A stretch of 64,000 nt of DNA, from the NCBI GenBank assembly GCA_003290165.1, contig QNQO01007595.1:124001-188000 (forward strand). Reading direction: 5' to 3'. Shown here in pieces: positions 1 through 13,092 of the stretch (within the stretch, counting starts at the first letter, position 1; each line of letters starts with the position of its first letter). The stretch comes from Berberis thunbergii. Taxonomy: Eukaryota; Streptophyta; Magnoliopsida; Ranunculales; Berberidaceae. A model generated the notes under the pieces. That model was not told where the DNA came from, did not search any database, and saw only the letters and a list, made by a program, of their open reading frames with translations. The position numbers were made by a program, and so were the translations under genes.

Positions 1-3000
1 TTTAATTCCCAAATGATCACAAATCTAAATGTTCATGATGAATATAACCTCAAGTTTGCCTTAAAAATGAGTGGTCCCCTCATGGATTCCCATAAAATAT
101 GATTTCATACAACCAAACACCTCCTAAATCCCCTAACTCTAACAACTATTATACGAAATAAACATAATAAAATCATGGTAGTATCATAACAAATAAGACA
201 TCCAATAAAACCATGGTTGTATCATAACAAATAAGACATCCATTATTGAGGCATAAAACCTTGAGTCCAAATTAGAGCAAGGATATTTTGTGTATTATTT
301 TTCTTTTTTTAAATACATGCTAAACATCACCCTTTTTGCCTTTATGAGACTAACGACTCAATTCTTAAGAGTCGAGGCATACACCTCACATGAGTGAAGC
401 TATAGCCTTGTCCACACCTATTGAGGAGCCTCAGTTCCCAATCTATCATTTGAGCATTTTTTTAAACCATATAAAGCGTTTTTTTATGCGACAACAGGGA
501 AATGAAGATTTTTAGTTCTAGTTTAGCAATTTGTCTAACTTTAGCAATTTTACAAAATTCCGCCTCAAAGTGAGGCAATCCAGTGAAATGATGTGTCCGC
601 CTTAGACCGCTTCAACCCAAAAACTGGTTGTAGCCAGCCCAATTACAGCCTAATTGCAACAAAAGGAGGTTGCAACCACTCTCTAATAAGGTTTTATATT
701 TCTTGGTGTAATATTTGATCAATTTGATAAAAACAGAATAAAACATTTTTAAGTTTTAATGAATTTGTCACGCTTTTTATATTATTTTTTGGAGAAAACA
801 TACCATGTTTTGATCAATATTTGATCAACATCAATCTTGATTTTTCATAGCTTAGTTCAATGATTTTTATGCTTTTAGAATACCAATAGTGATCATAGTT
901 GTGGATTTTTACCAACAATTTCATCTAACAAATGTTCAATATTCTCAAGTTTCTATTCTTTCAAGATTAATGATTTTTAATGATTTAGTGGATATTTCCA
1001 TGTTACTTGACACTTATGTAAGACATCTTTTCGCTATGGTATGCAACTTTATTATATTTTCATTTAGATTTTAGGTAGTTGTGTCATTTTTTCTACATAT
1101 TTGCTTATAATACTTATCAAAATGATGATGTACACTATTATGCTGATATGTTTCAATTTATTATAAAAAATCTTTAAAAAATATTGATTCTAGGTAGTTG
1201 TGTCACTTTTTGTACATATTTGCTTATGATACTTATCAAAATGATGATGTATTAATATTGATTCTATGCTAATATGTTTCAATTTATTATAAAAAAATCT
1301 TCAAAAAATATTAAGACCGCCTCAATGAAGTGAGACATCCGCCTCACCTCACGACTGAGGCGTTTTCAGGCTTATCTGCCTCAAGCTTTAACTACAATGG
1401 TAATTCCACAACATATACATCTAAACTTGGTACGGATACATATATTACTAGGGTATTCCCCGTGCCACGGCACGATAAAAGTTTAAAACTTGTCAAAACA
1501 TGATCACGCTTAAGTTTTCATCCTTTATACTTATATGCCTAATCACCACCATCAACAATTGAAGAAAAATAAATAAATATCAAAATGTTTGATATGGGAA
1601 TCGAACCCATGCACTCTTAGTGCTTTAAGTTTATGTGATCCGTTTGATTATTATATTTGGGTAAATCTCAACCGTCTTTTATCTCCCACCTCTAACACCA
1701 TTTTGTTCTGTAATATAGATTATTATATTGAAGGCCGGACTAAGCATTCGTACAGGATTTGTGGAGTTCATTTACTCTGAAAGTGTCACAGATTTTTCTT
1801 TTTTCTTTTCTTAGCTTCCTCTCTTAAAGTAGGCCCTTTCATTCATATTCTTGATACCAACGTAAACTCCTTTTTTGGATCAATCAAACACAAGGCGTAT
1901 ATTGAAAATTTGAAGAGAACCATAAATAGAATACAAGTACAGAAAAAAAAGAAAAAAGAAAAAAAAAAACAAAAGATAAGACAAGACAAGACAGCGACTG
2001 AGTAGGTCACTGGAGAAACAAAGAGAGGGATGTGAGCTACACCACACAGAGAGAATAGGCTAGCCAAATGCCCCAACCAAAAATACAAGTGTGGAAGGGT
2101 CCATTAAGAACACAGGTAGATCCTCAAACATTCAAACTGCCCACACAGGGACAACAACACTATTCCACAGCCAAAAAACCCGTGCTAGATATAGTTAGTC
2201 TCTGCCAAGAGAAACCCCACTCGAACAAAGTCTGAGAATTAGGCCTGCACATTTGCCTGGAACAAATGTATACTTTTCCTAATCTAAAAAGAATTCACTA
2301 TAGGTATTGTTGGTTGGAGATGATGCATTCTCTAAGGGAAGAAAGCAAGTTGGCTATTGGGATGCTAGTTCCAACGGCTATGCTAGGCAACCTAAGCAGC
2401 TTCGAAAAAAATTGCCTCATCTTTCCTACCCAGGTCACCTCGCTTTCTGTTAGGCATTCGCCTAGATGAGCTGAGAAAAGAATATAAAGGATGTTTCTTG
2501 TACAAACGCTTTGTTTCCTGCAGTACTTGATATTACCACAGCTGAAACAGTGGGATAGGATGTTCGATGCCCATAGCTTGGAGGACGTCTTCTATGGGAA
2601 AGTTCACCAGTTCCTCTCCTTTGCTCTCAGTTGGTCTCTCTTTCTCTCTCACAGCCTCTCTTTCACCACTCAGGAAATTAGAATCTATTACTTGATTTGA
2701 AATTAGGAATGGATCATGGAAGGATGTTGATTTCATGCATGTTTAATTAGTACTTTGTACGAATACATATATATATATATAAGAAATATGCTGAAACTCT
2801 TATAGCCTCAAAGTGATAGGCGACTGGAGCACAGTGGATTGGAAGTGTTGTGAATTTGAGCATATACTCCCTTTTCGTTTTTTTTTCCTTTTCTTAAAAT
2901 TCGTGGTTGTGTTCGTTCCCTTATTCTTTATAAAATCAGTTGAATTGATCTCAAAATAGAAGTTGAACCAAAAACAAGCTAGAAGAATGTAATAAAAAAT

Positions 3001-3109
3001 AAGTTGGTATAATCAAGCACAAATCACCATATAGCATCAATGTTGACTTGAAAACTTCAAATAGGAAGCTAAGAGCGTAACAGAACTTGTTGTGAAGTAA
3101 TGAACTAAC
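1..3109. other. Non-coding stretch, probably TWD40-2 intron 7 or TE debris
   Basis: I recognise no exon, RNA gene or complete transposon here. The sequence is AT-rich with short low-complexity runs. It lies immediately downstream, in gene direction, of the donor site of TWD40-2 exon 7. TWD40-2 homologues continue for about a thousand residues past that exon, so at least the right part should be intron, with the remaining exons off the left edge. Two local tandem duplications are listed separately. An imperfect 31-bp direct repeat with 38-nt period lies at 174-204 and 212-242. Confidence 0.5.
1067..1312. repeat. Tandem duplication of a ~120-bp AT-rich unit
   Basis: Positions 1067-1185 and 1186-1312 are two diverged copies of the same unit. 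Both contain TAGGTAGTTGTGTCA, ACATATTTGCTTAT and TATGTTTCAATTTATTATAA in the same order. The second copy carries a short insertion (about 1245-1268). No coding content is seen. Confidence 0.85.
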
Positions 3110-6100
3110 CAGCAGCCTCAAAAAAATTAGCTTGCATAGGAGGTCTGTTCGGATTAATTACTACTCGTGTTTTCCACACATGAATATTTCCATCCTTGGA
3201 AAGAGTAACGAGTAACCGCAGCATAGGAAGCCAAGCAATTGATGTGATTGGCTGTGAACCCACCTGTGTACTGAATTTGAGTAAAATGTCAGAAGACCTT
3301 AGGGAATATGGCAGTGAGACATAATTTTAGTAGAGGTCAACAAAAACGTTAAAAGGTTTTTGTACTAAATCAAATGTGGCAGATAGAAACGTGTGTCACA
3401 TTAGAAAATCATACAAAACCAGCCCTAGATATACCCAATAGGAAATCAATTTAGTTGTGCTGTTCAGACCATCTTGATATCACAGTTAGATTTCCTATGC
3501 TATTAGAGATAAAAACAACTTAATAGTCAAAGCATGCAGTAACCTAAATTCAAAGTGAAGCACTAGAAATGCCAGAATATACAACGAATGCATCCAGCGG
3601 AAATCTCTACACCAGGAATTATAATGATAGTGTATAATTTGAAAGACCATGGATGCTCAACATCAGATAAGTAGAAACAAATGGAATGTGCATTACAACG
3701 TGCTAACATGTAATTAGTTAAGTAAGTGACACCATTTCAAAAACTCATCACAATCTACTTTCTTAAAATATCAAAAGATCTTGAAGACAGAAGATGTTGA
3801 CAACTTGACATACATGTCTTTGTGTTTTTATATGTTTGTACAATATATACATGTATAAAATCCAATCGGGTGAACTGGCCTGGAATTTGCGGCATTAAGC
3901 CCGTTAGAATGATGGACGAGCATTAAGTAGTAAGCCAGATAGACCCAAACCCAAAACAGTCTCTAAGAAAACAAAAAGCCCAAGGACAAACGGCATATAA
4001 AGATTAGCTAGCACCACAAAGCTGACTCATCCTCGTCCCGATGGCTGCAAATGAATATATGCTCGGCTCACACTCCCAAATACCAATAAATAGTGAAGGA
4101 AAGAAACCATTTTACTGGGAGCACACTAAAAATATCATTCATAGATCTTGAGCTCGTAATTACCATAGGAACACAATAACTAGGGAAAACTAACTAAAAG
4201 CAAATGACCAATATACAATCTATCGCTGATAATGACATGAAACCTCAAAGGGGGTTAATTTTGAGTTTTCCATAACCCACTAATAGAAAGATAGTTTAGA
4301 CATTCCAGTAACTTACATGCCAATCATACTCGGTCTTTCAGTTGATACATCCCATGCTAGAAGAGTGCCCCTCCTGTCACCAACAAACATCCACTCCAAG
4401 GTTGGATGAAAAGCAAATGCACCAGCACCAATGAGTTTAATGGTATTATCAACTGCATGAAAAAACAAAAATGCATCTTATGAAACTATCTAAGACAACT
4501 GCAAGAACAAACTCTAGATTGGAAGCACAAAAAGATTACGCTGTAGTGTGTAAAGAACAACATAGGTATGAATGTTGTAAGCTCGGATCAAACCCTCGGC
4601 ATAGGCTACATACTAAAACCAATGCAAAGTTAAAATCTTTTCAAATGAAATAAGTGTCGGACACTTTAGCCAGAAGTATAAAATTCACTAAAATGTTTTA
4701 AAGGTCATAGCAAGCAAAGTTACCAGAACAGGAAGGCGGGGATGGCAAGAAAGATTCACAATCGGCCTTTTCAGATCTGTCTTTATTTTTGTTGGTACCC
4801 TTCCCCCCTCAATGGTTCCGACAACTTCATGCAGTACATGCAAATATGAGATTTTTTTAATACATAACTATTAGGTATTGTTATCCCCAAAAACTGAAAA
4901 CAAATAAATTAATTAATTAAATAAATAAAAGAACCTGTTACACTCATCCGTTTGTGAAAACCAAAGAATACAACAGGTTGGAGAGGTGTCAATGCAAGGT
5001 GCACGTCTGCTTCACCAGAAATTTGCTCGTTCTTCTTTTCGGGTGAATGTAGAACACAGGTCTGCTCAGTGTCGAAATCACATGACCGGATTGTACAATC
5101 CTACATAAAGAAAATAATAATTAGAACCGGGGGAGGAAGATTTTTTTTTATCAGCAAAACAAAATACATCGTACCTTCACGGCTATGTAATATAATATCC
5201 GTGTTGTTGGCAATACCACAAAGTACATCGTACGGTTGTATTGTATTCATACTAATATAATATCCATGTCGTTGGCACTACCACGAAGTACATCATACAT
5301 TCACAGCTATGTAAAATACATACAACACGGGCTTTTAGTTTATTTTTCTTAAAACACTTGCTCAATTGTGTATTACAACAATTACGATGAAGTAACTTTA
5401 AAAAAAGAATCAATACACATTAACAACAATGTTAATAATACCGATCAACTCAACCAATGTATAAGAATTTACTGCACCAAATGTCAACTTAACTAAAAAT
5501 AAGAATAAAAATGAAGGGATTCAACATTAAGAAATATCTCATGTTGTCCCATGTGAATTTTGGCTGCAACTGATGGCATTATTAAGAAATTTCTCCAGCA
5601 TGCCACCCTTGTTCATGCCTTCTTCACATACAAAATATAATAGTTTTATTAAAATGCACAACCACGCACTTGATATGACAATGCAATAGTTTCCAAACAC
5701 CGCATTACTTAGAATTTTATAATGCATATAAATTTTTTTACCAGTAGTATAAGATTTTATTTTAACACTCTTAAAAATGCTAATCCTCCAAAATATTGAA
5801 ATCAACATTAGGTGGGGCTCCAATTGTCTTCTCCATAATGCCAAGGATCCAATAGCCATTGACTTTTTTTTAACACACTTAAATATGGCTTTTTTTAACC
5901 CATAAACAGATAGAGATAGATTTTCAAAGTTCACTTTCTTAAGTTCCTTCTTCAATTAATAAGTGAATTTTCTCTTCCTCACAATTAATCAAATCTATTC
6001 TTTTATATTTAGTGGTTTTTCTCTTCTTCACAATCAATCAGATTCCTTTTTCAGTTAATCAGATCTCTTCCTTTCTTAAAACTTCAATGAGGAAAGTGGG

Positions 6101-9100
6101 AGGAAGAGGGAGAGGAATTTGACACATGAAGTGTAAAGAGAAAACCCATAAGGAAGAAGATGTAGACAAGGGAAGAAAACGTACTTGTTGAGCCGAGATG
6201 AAGAACACCGCGCCTTCTTCTCATCCTCCCCAATTTTTTTCCACCAATTTCATACACCCATTTCTCTTCCATAGTCCCCAAATAAACCCCAGAGCTCCAA
6301 GCCCCGCACACCAATTGAAAGTAGAAATGCTCGACTGAGAAGAAGCAGAACACGAATGGGACGTCTCAACTTCTGGTGGCTCAACTGCATCTCGAGGCAT
6401 CAATGCTGATGAGCATCTTACAGAAGAACTCTTTACACAAAAATTTGGCCATTCTAACATTAATGAATGAACAGAAAAGGAGAGAAGGGTTTGTTTGTAA
6501 TACCTTGAATCGACATTGGTTGAGAAATGGAGAGTGGGTAGCTGCGAAGTAGTGAGTTCGAGAGTAGAGAAGCTCGCCATCATTGCTACTGCTATCTCTC
6601 TCATTCTTTCTACTTAGTTTTCAATTGGTCAGCTGAGTTGTGGTGGAATCATTGGTTGATTGTAGCAGATTTGAACCAAATCCACTTAAGAGTCTTGAGC
6701 CCTTGCTCATCTGAATTGGGGGTGGTGGATTTGGTGAGTTCAAGCAGAAGGGAGGAAAGGGGGAGGCCAATGGTGCTTGGAGAGATGAGAGGATTTGGCG
6801 GTGGGTGGCAGTGAGTCGCAGGAAGGGGGCGGTGGGTGACAGTGAGTCGCAGGAAGGGGGCGATGGTGACGGGAGAGGTTCCGGTGGTGGGCAGTGATGG
6901 ACTGCGATCAGGGACAGGGAGGAGAAAGAAAATGAGTATGGTGTGCCATTGATAGATATACAAAAGGAAGCAGTAGATAGAATTGTGTGGATCCAATGCT
7001 CCCTTTGGTTCCCATGCCAAAATTAGCCATCATATCCTGCAGGTAGCTCCAAGAGAAAGTGTAAAAAGCTTTGTAGATGTCAATCTTAAGCATCAGACCA
7101 GGCCTGCTTTGCTTGATTCTAGAATCCAGTATTTCATTACCTACAAGGACACCATCAATAAGTTGTCTGTTATCAACACAGCTGACTGGAACTGGGTTGA
7201 TAAGAGGGAGAGGAGTTGGACATAGCCTGGAAGAAAGTACCTTACAAATGCATTTGCACAATGAAGGAATCAGGCTGATATATTGAATCCTCAATCATGC
7301 AAGCCTCTTTCTTTTTTAGGATGAGACTGATACGAGGGGTGTTCAATCTCCAATCAAGGAAACCAGTGTTGCTGAAATCAGCAACAGCTGCCATGATATC
7401 AGACTTGATGAAATCCCAAGCTTTGATGAAGAAGTCAGTTGAGTACCCATCAATACCCATAGCAACATCCCATTTTAAGTCATTCATGGATGTCAAAAGC
7501 TCAGGTTCAGTGATATCAACTTGGAGCTGATCACAAACCTCTTGAGTGATGGTAGAGAGCTGGATAGCATCAATGGTAGGTCTCCAAGCAATAGGATCAT
7601 TATAGAGAGACTTGTAGAAATTGGTGACTTGAGCAGCCATAGTTTCTTGATCAATAATAACCACCCCATCAATGGAAAGGAAGGAGATGTAATTGGAAAC
7701 TCTTCTGAAGTTTGCTAGTTTGTGGAATAAGTTGGAACAATAGTCCCCATTTCACTCCTGCCTTTATTTTCCACTGGATATGGTCTCTCTTGAGAAGTTG
7801 AACCAGCTCAGTTCTGAAGTTACCCCTTTGATACCATTCATCATCATTTAGCTCCCTATCATCTTCAATAAGGTCAAGAGTCTTAAGAGAAGCTCGAGTA
7901 TTGTCAATCATAAGTTGTAGCTGCCCAAAGACATTTTTGTTCCAGTCCTTCAGAAAAGTTTTCAGTTGTTTGAGCTTGCTCCAAAGCCTGATACCTGCAT
8001 TAACAAACGATTTGACAGCTCTCCATTGTTTTTCTATTTCAGACATTAAGTTGGGGGTGTTCAAACCACATCCTTTCAAAGTGACAGGGACATGGACCTG
8101 AGGTAAGAACATCAGGTTGCAGTATAATAGCATTGTGACTGACCCATATTTATCAAGTAGGAGTTCATTGATATTTGTAAAGTGATCTCCCCAATCATTT
8201 GAACAAATGAATCTGTCAAGTCTAGACATAAAAGGTTGTATTTGGTTATTACTTATTAGACCAAGTGTATCAACCACCCTTCAAAGTAAAGCCTCTGAGG
8301 CTGTAATTAGAGATAAAATATCAGAAGTGTCTCCTTCTAGTAGCTCTTTGAACCTACCTTTTCTTTCTTCATTACTAATGACTGTGTTAAAATCACCTCC
8401 AATAAGCCAAGGATCATCCCACATCCCAGCAATGCTTTCCAATTCCTCCCAAAATTGGAGAGAGCAGCAATTATCAACTAGCCCATACACATTGGTAAGC
8501 ACCCAAGTAAAGTCTTCCTCAGTGCACTTCAATTAAAGGAGAGAGTGAAAGCTCCTTTGAGAAACTCAATGAAACTGAAGAAATCTGTTTGCAAAACAGT
8601 GAGAATTCCCCCCATCTCCCTTGGGCTTCAACAAAATCCCAGGCGACAGCATTTCTACCCCAAATATTGTTGATCAGTTTCAGAATCAAAACTCTCGTTG
8701 TTTCTTGTATGAGGGTGATGGAGGGTTGGGTTTTGTTAACCAAAGCTCTAAGCCCTGCTACTCCGTCTAAACTTCCCAACCCCCACAATTCCAAGTAACA
8801 AATTTAATCCCCATGAGAAGAGGTATGCCCAGGAGGAGATGGGGGATCTCGTGCAGACCTGGAAGGAGAGTTGGTGGGATCAGTTAAAAGCTTAACTACC
8901 AAATCTCTGATTGGTCCCCAGTTATGCCAAGTCTGTTGCCCGTGTCTAAAAGTTGTTCAATCGATGGTGACACAGGAATAGGAGTGTAGATCAAAAAAGG
9001 AGACACGAGCGCAAGGTTGGGAGTGTTGTTCAGCTCAAGATTGGATGGAGTAATTGAGGGTGTCTCCTTCCCTGGCCGGCGGAGTGCTACACTCGCGGAC

Positions 9101-12100
9101 ATCAGCTCTTGGTGGTGACTGACCAGAGAGTCTCAGTAATTCATCATCATAATCATGCTCGGATGAAAGATCTTCAGCAACAATGATAGTTTAGATATGC
9201 AACACTCAGAGTAACACAAAAGATAATGACCCAATAGATAGTACAGCGTACAGATATGCAATACTCAGAGTAACACAAAAGGAAACACAATCCATTCAAA
9301 TGGTTAAAACAGCTAATAGTGACACACTTTAACTAGCCACGGAAGCAAGACTCTCTAGCCATACAAGTTTCCTCTTTGGCTGGACACCTCATCCAATGGG
9401 GGGGTAAGGACAGCGATTACCAAGCTAGGAAGAACGATGATTAGCTTAGCACAAGAGATGTGAGTAGAATTAGTGAAGATATGTCAAAACAAAACGAGTG
9501 GTAGGAGGTGGATCCAACCAAGTTATCTCATAATTTTGATCTTATTTTTTTAATGGTCAAACGAATTTAAAAAGTGTGAAAAATGTAAATCATAAGGAGC
9601 AGCTAGCATTGCCTAATCATTCATAATAGTCAGCAAAGTAATAGCCAAGGAAGAGCTGACGGTTGGGTTGGGCAATGGAGATGGGAGGGATTTTCTGCAA
9701 AACCTTTCTACAACATCATCTATGGATATGAAACCATTGGTGAGGATACGAGTTGCAACAGTACTTGGGAGTATGAATGTCCCATCTCGGATGTGTTTCT
9801 TAGCATGGGTCAATCTACAAGGAAGAACTTTTACTTGAGACAATCTCAAAATGAAGGGATATGGTTCGGAAACCTGTGCATCATGTGTTACAGCCATGAA
9901 GATTCAGTGAAACACCTATTCCTCACTTGCAAGATGGCCAAAAGGCTGTCGATGACATACTTATATGAAATCAAGATTAACGAACCAATTCCAGTTCCCT
10001 CCATGAATGAGTGAAGGAGTGGAAAATGGAAAGTGTTACTTCACTGGGAGCTTGGCTTTGTGCAAAAGTTCACAACACAGTGAATTGGATCTTATGGAAA
10101 GAGCAAATGCTCGCATTTTTTAGGAGAAAGTTAGAAATATAGAACACCTTGTCCTTCAATCACAATTCATTCTGTAGATTTGGGCTCACCTCACGGGAGT
10201 TACATGGAAAGCTCTCCATCGCTAATTGCAGCTGTAACCGAATTCATTGCCACTAATATGGTGCATTTTGTGTTTTGCCCAATCAAAAAAAAATATCAAT
10301 CAAAGTTGAACCTTTCAAAAGAAAGAGAATCTGCCTAGAGTACCCAAAGATGTTTTATTGCTATCCATGCCAATCATGATAGACCGGTTGAAGGGAATCG
10401 TAGTAAATCTAAAGGTGCGGCATATTAACTATGAACTATGAAGCATCCAACGCATAGGGATTCTGAATCCACATTCCACACAAAAGGCATCATGCAAGAG
10501 ATTAACCAAGGCAGCAATACCGTATATTTATTATGGAATCAGAGAGTGAATGCAGCATGTACAGTGCTCATTTGGGAAAGGAAGTATAGGGCAGAGCGAG
10601 GTTGAGCACAAATTCTTCATGTAGATGAGCAATGGAGGGGCATGTATCCTATAAGATAGGACAAAATGAAATGTCAAGGACATGTTTGGAAATTTCATTT
10701 CTCCTACTATGAGGGATGAGAACCACACGTGTACAACAACTGGCATCTACATCCTATTACTCACGCCTTGGAGAATTACAATGGTCATAGAGGGAAGATT
10801 TTAAAGCCATCTAATTTTATTATATGGGAGTAGTTTGTAAGGTAAGCAACTATATGCATCTTTTAGGTCTTGTGTGATGGTCACCATATTTATAAGAAAC
10901 TATGTGACTCTTTTAGGCCTTATTTGATGGTTAACATAGAAAACTATGTGAATTTTTTAGGCCTTGTTTGATGATTAACATCTTTATGGGAAGGTTTGTT
11001 TCACATGGTCAAACAAACAACTAATCGAACTCAATGATTCAAGGTATCTTCCTACGAGGAGCTTAGCAGTCTTTGGTATTTTGGATTGGTACGTCATAAC
11101 TCAATTGATCCCAAGGCAATTCCCCAAAAGGTCTGCGACATTACTAAATTATTCTGAAGATGAGTTCGTTAAGAAATTAGGACCAGTTTCTTACTAGGAC
11201 AAGGCAAATCACTATAAACATAGCCTTATGTTTTATTGTAAAGGACGGGTGGGGGTTAAAGTGTTTTCCCAAAAGAGATTATTATTGCGAGAGTGTAATT
11301 CTAATAATATAATTGCAATGATTGGAAAAACGAGGACTTTGTCTTATTCTTCTTTATTATTTTCCAAATATTTGTTGGTGTGTATCAAGTATTCATAATC
11401 AATTGCAACTCCAAGTGTTTGTCTAGTGTGACCTCAAAGTTAATACCTCTATATAAGCCGATCAATTCTGGTTAAGTTCAACATGTCGATGGAGATGTCA
11501 GAACTAGGGTGTTGACTATCAATTTTGTTGATACATGTAACTCAAGTATTGGATGAAGAAAACTTCAGCGAAAGTATTAAAAATGGAAATCCAAACCTCG
11601 ATAAACTATTTCATTACCCACACAGTTGTTGCACAATTGTGGATTTTAGTGGGCGGAGAAACCATGTAGCCAAGAGGTGTAGATTGCATCAATTAATTCA
11701 TTGAGAGGAGTTTTGGACACAAATGGCTTTGATTAGTTTCCATGTTCCGATATTATATCTGATTTTATGAAATCAGTGGAGCATTTTCTATGCAAACCTA
11801 GATCGTCTACACCCAGGTATACAGATTTGAACTTTACGCCCTAAGAAAAGAACATGTTATAATTGTCTTTTAGGGACTATTTGGGTATTCCATACATGGG
11901 TGGGCCGGTCTGGAATTAATTCATTTAGGGTATAAATGTTGAAAAGCCTACACCCTGGAGTAGATGATCCCAATTCTTTCTACACTACCTGCGTTTTGGA
12001 CTATATTCACAAGTATAACGTCCTTTCACTAATCTGAATGTTGAAGTTATTCTAAATTTGAGACCTACTTTCAATGTGGAAAGTTCCATAAGATCATGTG

Positions 12101-13092
12101 GGGATATTGATGTTTCATATGACCAAACCAAAGCTAGAAGCATTTGTCCTAGGGAGATGGATTTTGCACGGATTTCTAGTAACAAATAAACCAATGATGA
12201 GATTTACAGTGGAAAAACAGGGGTCTTCTATATGACGATTTGCAGAAAGCATCTGGAAATATATTTGAAAATTAGTCTTGCCTGCATCATTCTAACTTCC
12301 AAGTCATGGTCAAGGAGTACATTGCCCTGGATGAATATCTCAATGAAGATGCTAATAACTTGATTGATGTCCAGAGTATACTGTATTTCAATCGAATGAA
12401 CATATGGTGATCTAGAAAAGTCCAATGTGGTGAAAGAACTAATCTTTTACATAGTAATAGAATGATCATAGTGCATAAACAAATGTGTCACTCGATAAAT
12501 TGCAACAGAGCAATAAAAATTAACGATTCTCGAGACTACTGTACTACACAATCCATACAACAAAAACATTTCAACAAAATTCTTACACTACTATCAACTT
12601 CTTAAACTATCATAGCAATCTAAAGATTTACAAAACACATAAGCGAGCAAAGGAGACCAACCTCAAGCATTGCAATCACTGCATGTGCACTTGTAGGACT
12701 ATACAACATGCGCACAACAGGTGCACCAATGTCAATTGAAGAAATCTTGCTTCCAGTAAGCACATCGAATTCTACAAAACGGGAGAGAAATTATATTCAA
12801 ACGTATCAAATTAAAAATTCATGTAAAGAATGATAAATTAGATGGAAGCAGTAAGCTTATGTATCAAAGTTTTCACAATTTCAATCAAAATTCAATCTTG
12901 AAGAGAAATTTGACGAAAAAAAAACCAAATTCAAACTTGTAACAAGATAATGAACTGACCGACTACATAGGTGCCAATAGCAGCAGCTATGAATGCTTGA
13001 TTCGGATGAAATGCAGCAGCGTGTGGTTGCAGAGTTCGGAAATTGCGATCGACGTGCCGAAGATCCAGATGCTGAACTGTGGTCCACTCCAT
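3110..13092 (-). CDS. TWD40-2: TWD40-2-like WD40 protein (TPLATE/TSET complex subunit), 5' part, seven exons
   Basis: Coding exons, all minus strand: 12960-13092, 12662-12771, 4935-5100, 4724-4824, 4540-4612, 4317-4452 and 3110-3270. All have AG/GT borders with consistent phase. Together they give 293 uninterrupted codons. The protein starts MEWTTVQHLDLRHVDRNF and reads as the N-terminal beta-propeller of plant TWD40-2, including WD-type segments such as EWMFVGDRRGTLLAWD and LSKDGNIHVWK. TWD40-2 is a subunit of the TPLATE (TSET) adaptor complex, which acts in clathrin-mediated endocytosis at the plasma membrane. Family members exceed 1000 residues, so the C-terminal alpha-solenoid part lies beyond the left edge. 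The start is the first ATG after a CT-rich leader. Intron 2 (5101-12661) is about 7.6 kb and full of TE sequence, while the other introns are short. No stop or frameshift is seen. This is the one gene here I regard as functional. Confidence 0.9.
5165..5318. repeat. Diverged tandem duplication in TWD40-2 intron 2
   Basis: Two copies of a ~75-bp unit. Each contains TAATATAATATCC, GTTGGCA, TACCAC and AAGTACATC in the same order (5190-5234 and 5255-5296). The unit sits directly beside the exon 3 acceptor but does not disrupt it. Confidence 0.7.
6281..6583 (-). pseudogene. LTO1 / VKOR-like chloroplast thiol oxidoreductase, N-terminal fragment
   Basis: On the minus strand the reading starts MMASFSTLELTTSQ. 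It passes a Ser-rich transit-peptide-like region and ends with STFNWCAGLGALGFI, which resembles the start of the first membrane segment of LTO1, the plastid VKOR-thioredoxin fusion that makes disulfides at the thylakoid. The catalytic Cys pairs, the rest of the VKOR domain and the thioredoxin domain are absent. After GFI the reading becomes unrelated (WGLWKRNG). A possible retained intron of about 50 nt (GTATTAC...GTTAG, about 6457-6507) splits the transit region. The fragment lies inside intron 2 of TWD40-2 on the same strand and is probably a captured or duplicated piece. Identification rests on recognising a short conserved segment. Confidence 0.5.
6799..6860. repeat. 31-bp tandem repeat, two copies
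   Basis: Positions 6799-6829 and 6830-6860 are near-identical G-rich 31-bp units (CGGTGGGTGGCAGTGAGTCG and onward), differing at about one base. They lie between the broken LINE reverse transcriptase and the LTO1-like fragment, in an unusually GC-rich patch for this window. Confidence 0.85.
6900..9105 (-). mobile_element. LINE (L1-type) fragment with ORF1 end, endonuclease and partial reverse transcriptase
   Basis: On the minus strand, in order: an ORF1-like tail (about 8896-9102); an endonuclease region with WLIGGDFNTV near 8410-8440; a linker with DRFICSNDW near 8200; and the N-terminal half of a non-LTR reverse transcriptase with KIDIYKAF and DNRQLIDGV (about 7000-7190). Several frameshifts break the reading. 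Sequence similar to SINGTPYS near 6940 is the last LINE-like part. The FADD catalytic box and the entire 3' end are missing. L1 copies are usually 5'-truncated, so losing the 3' end points to a later deletion or recombination. It lies in TWD40-2 intron 2, sense to the gene. Confidence 0.85.
9610..10290 (+). mobile_element. LINE 3' fragment with zinc-binding RT domain and A-rich tail
   Basis: The plus strand encodes a decayed zf-RVT-type region: CIMCYSHEDSVKHLFLTC near 9880-9940, followed by NTVNWILWKEQ near 10078-10110. This pattern is typical of the C-terminal end of plant LINE ORF2. It ends at a short A-run near 10287. There are several stops. Orientation is opposite to the neighbouring LINE fragment, so this is a separate insertion or an inverted remnant. 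Confidence 0.55.
10291..12661. other. Remainder of TWD40-2 intron 2, no gene seen
   Basis: AT-rich intronic sequence with no recognisable domain on either strand. A short-period local repeat at 10846-10985 contains three diverged copies of a ~50-70-nt unit (AACTATGTGA, TTTTAGGCCTT, TTTGATGGTTAACAT). Confidence 0.5.

Noticed and set aside
1597..1690. Minus-strand tRNA-like box B (GGTTCGATTCC)
   Set aside because: No box A at the right distance and no acceptor-stem pairing, so not a tRNA gene. It could be a SINE remnant, but the rest is not recognisable.
5539..5955. 138-codon minus-strand open frame in TWD40-2 intron 2
   Set aside because: No recognisable domain, AT-driven composition, no conserved start context; likely chance.
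6084..6353. Minus-strand frame after the LTO1-like segment as a continuation of LTO1
   Set aside because: The reading has no VKOR features (no Cys pairs or expected helices) and begins in another frame.
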